From an uncultured Bacteroidales bacterium (GTDB lineage: Bacteria > Bacteroidota > Bacteroidia > Bacteroidales > Paludibacteraceae): a stretch of 64,000 nt of DNA. The stretch spans positions 50,775 through 114,774 of the forward strand of contig CADBWK010000005.1 in assembly GCA_902798385.1 (NCBI GenBank), written 5' to 3'. Every line of letters starts with the position of its first letter. Positions within the stretch are counted from its first letter, which is position 1. Both the position numbers and the translations under genes were made by a program. The notes under the pieces are model-generated. The model did not search any database. It was not told where the DNA came from and saw only the letters and a list, made by a program, of their open reading frames with translations. Positions 35,413 through 44,533 of the stretch are shown piece by piece.

Positions 35413-36703
35413 CGTCTTTTTGATAGCCCTGTTGGGTTTGGTTGTTGCCTGTAATCCCGTTGAGCCGGTAACGCCAACAGACGAGACAAACGTAGTGTCT
35501 GTAATGCCCAAATCCGCTAAACGCGGTGTGGCATTCTCGTTCGCGCAGGTTACCGATCTGCCGCTGCTATCGCCGTATATCAGTTGGGATTATAACTGGG
35601 GTAATACTCCCTCAGAGGATGTGGCGATGTGGTTTGATGCCAATGAGATGGATTATTGCCCGATGTGCTGGAACGGCAATTACAGTGCGGATCGAATCCG
35701 TGCGTTTGTAGCGGCGCATCCCAAGACGCAATATCTCTTAGGATTCAACGAGCCGAACCTGACCGATCAGGCACGTATGACCCCAGCAGAGGCTGCGGCT
35801 ATCTGGCCTCCGGTAGTGGCATTAGCTAAGGAACTGAATCTCAAACTGGTCTCTCCGGCAATGAACTACGGTACGCTGCCCGGTTATAGCGACCCCATTA
35901 AATGGCTCGATGAGTTCTTTGCGCAACCGAATGTGTCGATAGACGATATCGATGCTATTGCCATACACTGCTATATGTCTTCGCCTTCGGCTGTGAAGGG
36001 TTTCGTAGAGCGGTTTGAGAAATACAATAAACCTATCTGGATGACGGAGTTCTGCGCCTGGGATCCGGCACCAAGCGGTTATCCTACGCAGATGGATTAT
36101 ATGTGCTCCGTGCTCAATTATATGGAGAGTGCTCCTTCTATCCAGCGCTACGCATGGTTCATGCCGCGTATGAGCGGCAAAGTGGAGTCGGTACCGTATA
36201 ACCAACTGCTGACCCATGATTATCCGGCTGACCTGACGGATTTAGGGAAGATGTATTGCTATTTCTCACCGATGGATAAGACAGTCTGGCTGCGGGCAAA
36301 TCGTCTGATCCTGGCTTCGGAGTATATGGCATTGGCGAATAACAATATGCCCCTTCGTCCTTCTACCGATGAGACAGCACTGCAGGCCGCAGGTCATCCG
36401 GGACTGATGATCACGAATTTCGCGACAGGACAGGAGTTGACGTACCAAGTGTACTGTCCGTCTGAAGGAGAGAGGAAAAACATCACTTTGCGGTATTGCG
36501 GGTATAGCAATTCGATATGCGAGGTGCTGGTGGACGGCGAGTCGCAGAACTTTATAGACATGCCCCGGAACGGCAGCAGTACCGAATGGGTAGAGGCTTC
36601 TACGGAAATCAAGATGCCCAAAGGCAAACATAGCCTGACGCTGAAGATGATTTCCGGATCCTGCTACTTCTCCGGATTCACGATTAAAGGAACAAGCAAT
36701 TAA
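35399..36703 (+). CDS. GH128 beta-1,3-glucanase lipoprotein with C-terminal CBM-like domain
   Basis: 434 residues. Lipoprotein signal MKWNNVFLIALLGLVVAC (Cys 18). GH128/glycosyl-hydrolase catalytic core (about 40-290): RGVAFSFAQVTDLPLLSP, WDYNW, YLLGFNEPNLTDQARMTPAEA (acid/base E118), AIHCYMSS and PIWMTEFCAWDPAP (nucleophile E217). The C-terminal 95 residues (VLVDGESQNFIDMP, ISGSCYFSGFTI) look like a CBM6-type beta-sandwich. GH128 enzymes act on beta-1,3-glucans, consistent with the locus. Fourth enzyme-type specificity on the same backbone here. Confidence 0.9.
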   Translation: MKWNNVFLIALLGLVVACNPVEPVTPTDETNVVSVMPKSAKRGVAFSFAQVTDLPLLSPYISWDYNWGNTPSEDVAMWFDANEMDYCPMCWNGNYSADRIRAFVAAHPKTQYLLGFNEPNLTDQARMTPAEAAAIWPPVVALAKELNLKLVSPAMNYGTLPGYSDPIKWLDEFFAQPNVSIDDIDAIAIHCYMSSPSAVKGFVERFEKYNKPIWMTEFCAWDPAPSGYPTQMDYMCSVLNYMESAPSIQRYAWFMPRMSGKVESVPYNQLLTHDYPADLTDLGKMYCYFSPMDKTVWLRANRLILASEYMALANNNMPLRPSTDETALQAAGHPGLMITNFATGQELTYQVYCPSEGERKNITLRYCGYSNSICEVLVDGESQNFIDMPRNGSSTEWVEASTEIKMPKGKHSLTLKMISGSCYFSGFTIKGTSN

Positions 36704-36708
36704 GCGAT

Positions 36709-37722
36709 ATGAAAAAACTATTCATCATACTTTGTGCGCTGTGTGCGACGACGGTAAAAGCGCAGGAATACAGCCTGGTCTGGAATGAAGACTTCACGGA
36801 CGGGGCGCTGGATACTCAGGTGTGGAATGTAGAAGTGAATGCCAGTGGCGGCGGCAATAATGAATTGCAGTATTACTGCGAGAATGGAGTGTCGTTGGGC
36901 ATTGAACCGACGACCGGTAAGAAATGTCTTATCCTGACAGCCAAGAAGCAATCGGCCGGTGGAAAAGACTGCACCTCCGGACGCGTGAATACGAAAGGCA
37001 AGATGTACTACACCTTCGGTCGTATTGAAGCGCGTATTAAGTTTCCGAACACCGCCAACGGTCTATGGCCTGCATTCTGGCAGATGGGTAATAACTATGA
37101 CCAAGTAGGTTGGCCGAGATGCGGTGAAACGGATATCATCGAGTTGGGGCATCAGAATGCGTTCAACAGTGGTACACAAGACCGCTATTTCAACGGAGCA
37201 ATGCATGTGGGACGCAGATGGGATCAGGTGTGGAGTGAAGCGAACTCGGTGACGTGGGATTATTCGGTGGTGGATACCTTCCACATCATGACTATGATCT
37301 GGACGCCGACCTCTATCGATATGTATATGGACAAAGTGCCGACTCCTTATTTCCACGCTGACCTGGAACCGAATGAGGATGATGATTATAACCGCCAGCT
37401 TGTGTTCGGTAAACCGAACTTCATCATTGCCAACCTTGCTGTAGGCGGTAACTTCCCCGGTATCTATTCCGTCAATCAGGTCTCTGCCTTGGCGGATGGT
37501 CCGCGCTCGATGTACATCGATTGGATCCGTATCTATCAACGCGGCGATGCAAACGAGTCCTTCGTGTGCCCGACACCTTCCGATGAGATCGAACCGGAAG
37601 ACTGGCAAGGTGTTGAAACGGTTACGGGCGAAACGCTTAAGGGGCAGAAGATCTTGCGTGACGGTCAGCTTATTATTCGTCGGAATGGCGAAGAATATAA
37701 CGTAATGGGAATCAAGCTATGA
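36709..37722 (+). CDS. GH16 beta-glucanase with C-terminal sorting-type tail
   Basis: 337 residues. Plain signal peptide MKKLFIILCALCATTVKA without lipobox. GH16 domain from about 21 to 285: YSLVWNEDFTDGALDTQVW, TFGRIEARIKFPNTANGLWP, catalytic CGETDIIELGH (nucleophile E140, D142, acid/base E145). The 50-residue extension ends with the tail KILRDGQLIIRRNGEEYNVM, slightly truncated (ends GIKL). It is closely similar to the next GH16, which is a lipoprotein without the tail, so the pair differ mainly in how they are anchored or released. Confidence 0.92.
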   Translation: MKKLFIILCALCATTVKAQEYSLVWNEDFTDGALDTQVWNVEVNASGGGNNELQYYCENGVSLGIEPTTGKKCLILTAKKQSAGGKDCTSGRVNTKGKMYYTFGRIEARIKFPNTANGLWPAFWQMGNNYDQVGWPRCGETDIIELGHQNAFNSGTQDRYFNGAMHVGRRWDQVWSEANSVTWDYSVVDTFHIMTMIWTPTSIDMYMDKVPTPYFHADLEPNEDDDYNRQLVFGKPNFIIANLAVGGNFPGIYSVNQVSALADGPRSMYIDWIRIYQRGDANESFVCPTPSDEIEPEDWQGVETVTGETLKGQKILRDGQLIIRRNGEEYNVMGIKL

Positions 37723-38690
37723 AACAATCTCTAATCTGTGCTCTGTCTGCGATAGCAGTTTGTCTTTTGACATCCTGTTCAAAACCCGAGTGGAAGCTCG
37801 TTTGGAGCGATGAGTTTGAAGCGGATACGCTGAATACCAACTATTGGAACACCGAGGATAATGCCCGCGGAGGCGGTAATGCCGAGTTACAATACTACAC
37901 GCCGAAGAATATCACGTTTGAACGTCATCCCGAGACAGGAGACAAGTGTCTTGTTCTCAATGCGCAACGGGAGGACTACAAGAACCGCCCCTGTACCTCT
38001 GCGCGGCTGAACACCCACGACAAAGTGACTGTGGAGTACGGTAAAGTGGAAGCGCGCATTGCTTTTCCTCATACGGCGGATGGTCTGTGGCCGGCGTTCT
38101 GGATGTTAGGAAATAATCTGGCAACCAACCTCGGTAATAACGACGACGTGGATAAACGTGTGGCGCAGTTAGCAGCCGAAGGTCGGGTCGTTTGGCCAAA
38201 ATGCGGCGAGATCGATATCTGCGAGATGGGTCATCATACGGGAATAGAGAACGGTACGCAGGATCGATTCTTCAACGGCGCGTGCCATTGGGGCGAGAGT
38301 TTTAATAACGGTGCGTACCCTAATTTCGGTCAGTTCAAGACGGCGGATTATCCGGTGCAGGGAGATTTTCACCTCTTCACGCTGATATGGACGGAAGACT
38401 CGATTGCCATGTATCTCGATCAGGATAAGTACCCGGAAGTGGAGCCGTATTTCCAACTCTCCTTGCGCGGTAAGGAGATCAACGAACCGGGACATTATTT
38501 CAACCACCCCTTTTATCTGGTGCTCAACCTGTCGGTAGGCGGTTTCTTCCCCAATATGCCGGCGGCGGAGAAATATCCGGAACTGATCACGGCGGATGAT
38601 CCTTCGTTCCAAAAAGTAACGGCACTGCCCGCAGACGGCACACCCGTGAAGATGTATGTAGATTATATTCGCGTTTATAAGCATAATTGA
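37719..38690 (+). CDS. GH16 beta-glucanase lipoprotein
   Basis: 323 residues. Lipoprotein signal ending LLTSCSKP (Cys 20). GH16 domain over the rest: WKLVWSDEFEADTLNTNYW, EYGKVEARIAFPHTADGLWP and CGEIDICEMGHH with nucleophile E164, D166 and acid/base E169. Probably a surface endo-beta-1,3-glucanase. Overlaps the preceding GH16 by 4 bp (ATGA). Confidence 0.92.
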   Translation: MKQSLICALSAIAVCLLTSCSKPEWKLVWSDEFEADTLNTNYWNTEDNARGGGNAELQYYTPKNITFERHPETGDKCLVLNAQREDYKNRPCTSARLNTHDKVTVEYGKVEARIAFPHTADGLWPAFWMLGNNLATNLGNNDDVDKRVAQLAAEGRVVWPKCGEIDICEMGHHTGIENGTQDRFFNGACHWGESFNNGAYPNFGQFKTADYPVQGDFHLFTLIWTEDSIAMYLDQDKYPEVEPYFQLSLRGKEINEPGHYFNHPFYLVLNLSVGGFFPNMPAAEKYPELITADDPSFQKVTALPADGTPVKMYVDYIRVYKHN

Positions 38691-38691
38691 T

Positions 38692-40041
38692 ATGAAACTA
38701 TCTATTCGAGAGAAATTCGGTTACAGCCTTGGTGATACCGCCTCCCATTTCGTGTGGGACTTGGTGGGCTTTTGGCTGCTTATCTTCTACACTGACATCT
38801 ATGGTCTGAGTCCGGCATTGGCAGGTGTGATCATGTTCGTGGGCTCGATCTGGGATGCCATCATGGATCCGATCGTCGGTATCATCTCCGACCGTACCAA
38901 CAGTCGTTGGGGTAAGTTCCGTCCGTACCTGTTGTTCGGTTCGGTGCCCTATGCGATCCTGGCGGTCTTGGCGTTCACAACGCCGGAGTTCGGGCTGAAC
39001 GGTAAGTTTGCCTATGCCCTCATCACCTGTCTGCTGCTGCGTACGGCATACGCGTTCGTCAACCTGCCTTATAGCTCGTTGAGTGCGGTGATGACGGATG
39101 ACAGCAACGAACGTGCAGGGCTCAATACCTACCGTTTCATCGCCGCCTATATCGGTCAGTTCATTGTGACCGGAGCCGCGCTGTACCTCGTCAAATGGCT
39201 CGGCGCGATCGGTAACGACGGCATCGTCAATCAGGCGCAGGGCTACCAATACACGGTGGGACTCTTCGGCATCCTGAGTATCGCCTTCTTCCTCATCGCT
39301 TTTGCTACAACCAGAGAACGTGTGCCGCAACCGGAGAAGCAGGATAACAACGTGCTCAAGGACTTCAAGTACCTGTTCATGAACAAAGCCTGGATCGTGT
39401 TGACCTGCGTGGGTATTGTATCGTTCATTATGTTCGCCATGCAGAACGCGGCGATTGCGTACTACTTCAAGTACTATATCCATGACGCAGAGAACGTGCA
39501 GCTCTTCAATGTGCTCGGTACGATTGCGTTGATCGTAGCCTTACCGGCATCCAAACCGCTGGCAAAACGATTCGGCAATAAGATGGTCTATATTATGTCG
39601 TCCATCGTGTCGGGTATCTTCTTCGCCCTCATTTTTGTAGCGGGCGACAACCTGCCGCTCGTCTATACCTTCAATATCCTCGCGAAGATGGCCTACGCGC
39701 CGGCAGTACCGTTGCTATGGACAATGTTAGCCGACGTGGCGGACTATGGCGAGTGGAAGTTTAACCGCCGTACCACCGGTCTCTGTTTCTCGGCCTCTGT
39801 GCTGGCGCAAAAACTCGGATGGGCCATCGGTGCTGCGGCTGCGGGTTGGATATTATCCGTGACGCATTTTATTGCGAACGCAGAGTTCCAATCCGATACA
39901 GCAATGATGGGTATTCGTCTGTTAGTGAGCGTCATACCGGGTGTACTCTATGCTTCGTGCGCGATCGTCATGGCGTTCTATAACCTCGATAACGCAACTA
40001 TGGCGCAGATGAAAAACGAGTTGGATGAAAGGAGAAAATGA
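38692..40041 (+). CDS. GPH-family sugar:cation symporter (MFS)
   Basis: 449 residues, about 12 transmembrane helices, inner membrane. MelB-like glycoside-pentoside-hexuronide symporter: KFGYSLGDTASHFVWDLVGF, the cation-site loop SIWDAIMDPIVGIISDRTNSRWGKFRPYL, and VNLPYSSLSAVMTDDSNERAGLNTYR. It would bring oligosaccharides or glucose from the periplasm into the cytoplasm. Directly coupled (4-bp overlap) to a cytoplasmic phosphorylase-like enzyme, so its cargo is likely a beta-glucan oligosaccharide. Confidence 0.9.
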   Translation: MKLSIREKFGYSLGDTASHFVWDLVGFWLLIFYTDIYGLSPALAGVIMFVGSIWDAIMDPIVGIISDRTNSRWGKFRPYLLFGSVPYAILAVLAFTTPEFGLNGKFAYALITCLLLRTAYAFVNLPYSSLSAVMTDDSNERAGLNTYRFIAAYIGQFIVTGAALYLVKWLGAIGNDGIVNQAQGYQYTVGLFGILSIAFFLIAFATTRERVPQPEKQDNNVLKDFKYLFMNKAWIVLTCVGIVSFIMFAMQNAAIAYYFKYYIHDAENVQLFNVLGTIALIVALPASKPLAKRFGNKMVYIMSSIVSGIFFALIFVAGDNLPLVYTFNILAKMAYAPAVPLLWTMLADVADYGEWKFNRRTTGLCFSASVLAQKLGWAIGAAAAGWILSVTHFIANAEFQSDTAMMGIRLLVSVIPGVLYASCAIVMAFYNLDNATMAQMKNELDERRK

Positions 40042-42926
40042 TGAAAGAAGTAAAAGGACAGTTTATTACAATCAACGGAGAGCGGTTCTACGAGATCGCC
40101 AACTATAACGAGATGCAGCCTTTCTTCATCTCGCTGGCTTCAGATACGGACTTATGGATGTACCTCTCATCCACAGGCGGCTTGACCTGTGGGCGTCGTT
40201 CGCCGGGCGAGGCGTTGTTCCCCTACTATACGGACGATAAGATCACGGAGGGTTATGAGTTTACCGGCCCGCGAACGATCATCAACGACTGGATTCCTTT
40301 CTCCGACAAACAACAACCGGTATATGACATCTCGCGTAAGATTGCCAAGTCCTTGGTGGGCAACCAAATCGTTTTCTGCGAAGAGAACCACACGCTCGGT
40401 TTGCGTTTCTCCTATCTCTGGGCACCGGCAGGTAAGCACGGATGGGTGCGCCGCGCGACCTTGGAGAACCTCACGAACCAACCCGTGGATATAGACCTTA
40501 CCGACAGTCTGCGCAATATACTGCCGGCTGGTGTGGATCGCAAAACCCAGAATGAGTTCTCGACACTCGTGGATGGCTATAAGCGCACGGAGATAGTCGG
40601 CAACCTGGGGCTCTTCCGCATGGAGGCTATCTTAGTGGATCGGGCTGAACCCTCCGAGTCGCTCACATGCAATACGGTCTGTTGCTTGGGCTTGCCGAAC
40701 GCCGACTATTCCAAGACGGAGTCCAAGGGTGTACGCGGCGCCTTCATCGCGCATTCACTCATTCACTCATTCACTCATTCACTCACTTGGTACAACGTCC
40801 TGGACGTCAGCCAAGATGCGGTGGCGGTACATGCCTTGTTGCATTTTGCCCAACAACCCGATGCAATCGAGCAGATAGAAGCCGCCATGACGCAGTCCAC
40901 CGAGACCCTGCGGCGTATCGTGGCGCAGAACGACGGCGTACAGCAGACAGGCGACGAAGCCAATGATGCACGGCATTTCGCCAACGTGCTGTTCAATACG
41001 ATGCGCGGCGGATATTATCTGAATTATCCTCCTAAATCGGATACCGAAGACCTGCCGTTGACCTTTGGTCGTCGGCATGGTGACCCCTCGCGCCCATGGA
41101 ACTTATTCTCCATTCGCGTGCAGGATGAGAACGGCAAACCGGTGGTGGCGTACCAAGGCAACTGGCGGGATATCTTCCAGAACTGGGAAGCACTGTCCTA
41201 TTCCTATCCGCTCTATATCAATCATATCATTGCGAAATTCCTCAATGCCACCACGGCCGACGGCTATAACCCTTACCGGATCTCCAATGAGGGCATCGAT
41301 TATGAGGTGATTGAACCCGAGAACCCGTGGTCGAATATCGGCTATTGGGGCGACCACCAGATCATCTATCTGCTCAAGCTCCTCGAGATCAGTTACAAGC
41401 ACAACCCCGAGAAATTACGCAGTTTGTTGCAAGCACGTCAGTACGCTTTTGCCAATGTGCCGTATCGGTTGAAGACCTATGCGGAGATTGTAGCCGATCC
41501 GAAGAACAGTATCCGTTTTGATGACGAGGAACATAAGCGTATTCAGGCCGGTCATCCGACTCCGCAACCGCTGACAACGATGGCGGATAAACTGCTCATC
41601 ACGCTGCTGACCAAACTGTCGAACTTCATACCGAATGCCGGCATATGGATGAACACCCTTCGTCCGGAGTGGAACGACGCGAACAATGCGCTCGTAGGCT
41701 ACGGAGCCTCGATGGTCACGCTATGCTACATGCGCCGCTATGTGGCGTTCTTGCAGATGCTCGTCCAGACCGATGTGCAGATCGCTACGGAGACCCTGGA
41801 TTTCCTGCGCGCTATCCGTCATGCCTACTCGAATGGTAACATCAAGCAGTTCACCGACATCGTCGGTACGGCAGGCGAAAACTATCGTGCAAAGGTCTAT
41901 GGCGGTCTTAGCGGCGAGAGGCAGACGCTGGAACTAGAGGAGCTGCAGGACTTCTGTACCGCCACGCTGCATAAGATCGACGAGTCCATCCGCGCCAACA
42001 AACGCGAAGACGGACTCTATGAGGCGTATAACCTGATCCGATTCACGGACCATACCATCGAGATCTCTCATCTCTATCCGATGTTAGAGGGTCAAGTGGC
42101 AGTCCTGAGTTCCGGTTTGTTGAGCGGTGAAGAGTCTGCAGACCTGCTCGATACGATGCGTGCTTCCGAACTCTATCGCGAAGACCAACGCTCCTATATG
42201 CTCTATCCCAACCGGCGCAGAGCGGCGTTCCTCGAGATGAACAACCTGCCCGAAGAGGCAAAGCAACTGCCGGTGGTGCAGAAATACCTGGGTTCTATCC
42301 TCAAGCAGGACTGCGACGGAGGTATCCATTTCGATGCCAAGTACCGCAATGCCAACGAACTGCCCGATGAACTCAAAGACCTCTATGAGTCCATTTTCCA
42401 TCACCATGCCTTCACCGGCCGAAGCGGCACGTTCTATAAATACGAGGGACTCGGTTGTATCTACTGGCATATGGTTTCCAAACTGCTGCTGGCGGTGGGA
42501 GAGACGATCGAACGCGACGGCAATGAGCGCTTGCGCGAGCAATATTTCGCCATCCGCGAAGGTATCGGTGCGCACAAATCGCCTGCCGAATACGGTGCCT
42601 TCCCCTTCGATGCCTATTCGCATACACCGACCATGGCCGGTGCACAACAACCCGGTATGACCGGACAGGTCAAGGAAGATATCATCAGCCGCTGGTTTGA
42701 ACTCGGCGTGTCGGTACGCGACGGACAGATCACCTTCCATCCGACCATGCTCCGCGATGCGGACTTCGTGAACGGCGAGTTGCGTTTCCACTACTGCGGA
42801 ACGGAGATCATCTATCGCAAATCTCCAATCACTAATCACCAATCTCCAATGACACTGTCCCGCGAGGACAGCATGCATCTCTTTGCCCGAGACGGCGTCA
42901 TCAAACAGTTAATTATTGAAGTATGA
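40038..42926 (+). CDS. Clan GH-L phosphorylase-like enzyme, probable beta-1,3-glucan (oligosaccharide) phosphorylase
   Basis: 962 residues, no signal peptide, so cytoplasmic. The N-terminal beta-sandwich opens like GH94-related enzymes (NYNEMQPFFISLASDTDLWM, STGGLTCGRRSPGEALFPYY), followed by an alpha/alpha-barrel with VAYQGNWRDIFQNWEALSYS, where the RD of the RDxxQ motif corresponds to the general acid Asp of GH94, and NPWSNIGYWGDHQIIYLLKL. GH94, GH149 and GH161 share this plan; the exact family is uncertain, and GH149 or GH161 (beta-1,3-glucan phosphorylases) would suit the locus. Two tandem repeats insert AHSLIHSFTHSLTWYN and KSPITNHQSPMT. Coupled to the symporter and GH30. Confidence 0.65.
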   Translation: MMKEVKGQFITINGERFYEIANYNEMQPFFISLASDTDLWMYLSSTGGLTCGRRSPGEALFPYYTDDKITEGYEFTGPRTIINDWIPFSDKQQPVYDISRKIAKSLVGNQIVFCEENHTLGLRFSYLWAPAGKHGWVRRATLENLTNQPVDIDLTDSLRNILPAGVDRKTQNEFSTLVDGYKRTEIVGNLGLFRMEAILVDRAEPSESLTCNTVCCLGLPNADYSKTESKGVRGAFIAHSLIHSFTHSLTWYNVLDVSQDAVAVHALLHFAQQPDAIEQIEAAMTQSTETLRRIVAQNDGVQQTGDEANDARHFANVLFNTMRGGYYLNYPPKSDTEDLPLTFGRRHGDPSRPWNLFSIRVQDENGKPVVAYQGNWRDIFQNWEALSYSYPLYINHIIAKFLNATTADGYNPYRISNEGIDYEVIEPENPWSNIGYWGDHQIIYLLKLLEISYKHNPEKLRSLLQARQYAFANVPYRLKTYAEIVADPKNSIRFDDEEHKRIQAGHPTPQPLTTMADKLLITLLTKLSNFIPNAGIWMNTLRPEWNDANNALVGYGASMVTLCYMRRYVAFLQMLVQTDVQIATETLDFLRAIRHAYSNGNIKQFTDIVGTAGENYRAKVYGGLSGERQTLELEELQDFCTATLHKIDESIRANKREDGLYEAYNLIRFTDHTIEISHLYPMLEGQVAVLSSGLLSGEESADLLDTMRASELYREDQRSYMLYPNRRRAAFLEMNNLPEEAKQLPVVQKYLGSILKQDCDGGIHFDAKYRNANELPDELKDLYESIFHHHAFTGRSGTFYKYEGLGCIYWHMVSKLLLAVGETIERDGNERLREQYFAIREGIGAHKSPAEYGAFPFDAYSHTPTMAGAQQPGMTGQVKEDIISRWFELGVSVRDGQITFHPTMLRDADFVNGELRFHYCGTEIIYRKSPITNHQSPMTLSREDSMHLFARDGVIKQLIIEV
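40753..40784 (+). repeat. 8-bp short tandem repeat in the phosphorylase-like gene
   Basis: Four exact copies of ATTCACTC, in frame (HSLIHSFTHSLT), within the N-terminal beta-sandwich. Confidence 0.85.
42819..42853 (+). repeat. 7-bp short tandem repeat near the 3' end of the phosphorylase-like gene
   Basis: AAATCTC, CAATCAC, TAATCAC, CAATCTC, CAATGAC, in frame as KSPITNHQSPMT, between C-terminal beta strands. Confidence 0.8.
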
Positions 42927-44533
42927 GAAATAAGTTCTTTTTGTTCGCGCTCTGTGCGCTGACTGCCTGTACAACCAAAATCCCGTCGAGTCATGTATGG
43001 CTTACCTCCGAAGCCGGAGATCAATGTGCCGAGCAATCCGCCGTTGTTTTCCATAAAGGTACTGCTGCCGATGCGATCGTAGTGAACCCTGACGAACAGC
43101 GTCAGACCATTGACGGCTTTGGCGGTTCGCTGACCGAGTCCTCCGCCTTCGTGCTGGCATGTCTGCCAAAGGAGCAACGTCAGGCCATCCTCGAAGAACT
43201 GTATGGCGAGAACGGAGCGAACTTCACCGTAACCCGTACCCAGATCGGAGCGTCGGACTTCTCGGTGGAGGGTAAGTACTCGCTGGCTGAAGAAGAGGGC
43301 GATACGGCTTTGAACTCTTTCTCGCTTGACCGCGATAAAGAGGGTTTTGCCAAAGACAAATATCCGCAAGTGTTGGATGAACACTATGACCTCTATCATC
43401 TGATGCTCGATGTATGGAATATCAAGCAGGCGCAGGAAGACAAGACCTATCGCATCATGGCGAACACCTGGACCGCGCCGGCGTGGATGAAGGAGAACAA
43501 GAAATACTACGAGCGCGAGAACGGTTTCCATCGCGGCGGAGCCTTGTTGCCTGAGTACTATCAGACCTATGCCGACTACCTCGCCAAATACGTCGAAGCA
43601 TGGCGTGCCGAAGGCGTGGATATATGGGCGGTGACGCCGGTCAATGAACCGATGGGTAATGACGGCGGATGGGAGAGTATGGATTTCTGGCCGGCTGTCG
43701 AAGCGCAGTTCATCGGTCAGTACCTCGGTCCGACCTTCGAGAAACGCGGTTTAGGCGATGTGGCAATCTATGGCTTTGACCAAAATATCTTCGAGATGGA
43801 GCCTTATACGCAAGCTATTTATGGCGACGAGGCGGCGAAACGCTACACGACAGGTATGGCAGTGCATTGGTATGGCAGTACGATCGACTGTTTCCCCGAG
43901 ACACTGGATCGTGTCCATGCGGCAAATCCGGACAAGACTATCTTCCATTCGGAGGGATGTATCGATAACCTTGGATGTGACCCGTGGGACGGTGTGACCG
44001 ATCCGGAGGGATTCAAAGAGTGCTGCTGGTTCAATAACGATGCGTTCTGGTGGAATGAAGTAGCCACCGACTGGGCATACTCGACACGTTGGGCAGGAGA
44101 GACGCATCCGAAATATGCGGGTGTACATCGCTACGCGCGCTATATCATCGAGGGCATGAACCACTGGCTGACGGGTTTCTGCGATTGGAACATCGTGTTG
44201 GATTCTATCGGAGGACCGAATCACGTGAATAACTTCGCTGCGGCTCCGGTGATGGTGGACTACGCGAATGATATCATCTATTATACGCCGTATTACTACG
44301 TGCTCAAGCAGTTCAGCCGCTCCATGCGCCCGGGCGATCAGGTGATCAGCTGTCAGCCGTCAGCGATCAGCGATCAGATTTTTGTCTGCGCGACGAAGAA
44401 TGCGGAGGGACAGATTGCGGTGAATATCCTCAATACAGGCGAAGCGACCTCTTTCCCGTTGCAGATTGGCGAATACTGCGCGAACGTGGACATGCCTGCG
44501 AATAGTGTCAAAACAATCATCGTGAAACTATGA
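42923..44533 (+). CDS. GH30 glycoside hydrolase lipoprotein (probable beta-1,6-glucanase or beta-glucosidase)
   Basis: 536 residues. Lipoprotein signal MRNKFFLFALCALTACT (Cys 16). GH30 TIM barrel plus C-terminal side beta-sandwich: QTIDGFGGSLTESSAFVL, NFTVTRTQIGASDFS, WTAPAWMKENKKYYERE, AVTPVNEPMGND (acid/base E242), TIFHSEGCID (nucleophile E344). Subfamilies GH30_1/3 contain beta-1,6-glucanases and glucosylceramidases; a beta-1,6-glucanase would clear side chains of laminarin or fungal glucan. A 7-bp repeat encodes ISCQPSAISDQ in the C-terminal beta domain. 4-bp overlaps on both sides. Confidence 0.9.
   Translation: MRNKFFLFALCALTACTTKIPSSHVWLTSEAGDQCAEQSAVVFHKGTAADAIVVNPDEQRQTIDGFGGSLTESSAFVLACLPKEQRQAILEELYGENGANFTVTRTQIGASDFSVEGKYSLAEEEGDTALNSFSLDRDKEGFAKDKYPQVLDEHYDLYHLMLDVWNIKQAQEDKTYRIMANTWTAPAWMKENKKYYERENGFHRGGALLPEYYQTYADYLAKYVEAWRAEGVDIWAVTPVNEPMGNDGGWESMDFWPAVEAQFIGQYLGPTFEKRGLGDVAIYGFDQNIFEMEPYTQAIYGDEAAKRYTTGMAVHWYGSTIDCFPETLDRVHAANPDKTIFHSEGCIDNLGCDPWDGVTDPEGFKECCWFNNDAFWWNEVATDWAYSTRWAGETHPKYAGVHRYARYIIEGMNHWLTGFCDWNIVLDSIGGPNHVNNFAAAPVMVDYANDIIYYTPYYYVLKQFSRSMRPGDQVISCQPSAISDQIFVCATKNAEGQIAVNILNTGEATSFPLQIGEYCANVDMPANSVKTIIVKL
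44344..44378 (+). repeat. 7-bp short tandem repeat in GH30
   Basis: GATCAGC, TGTCAGC, CGTCAGC, GATCAGC, GATCAGA, in frame as ISCQPSAISDQI, in a loop of the side beta-domain. Confidence 0.8.
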
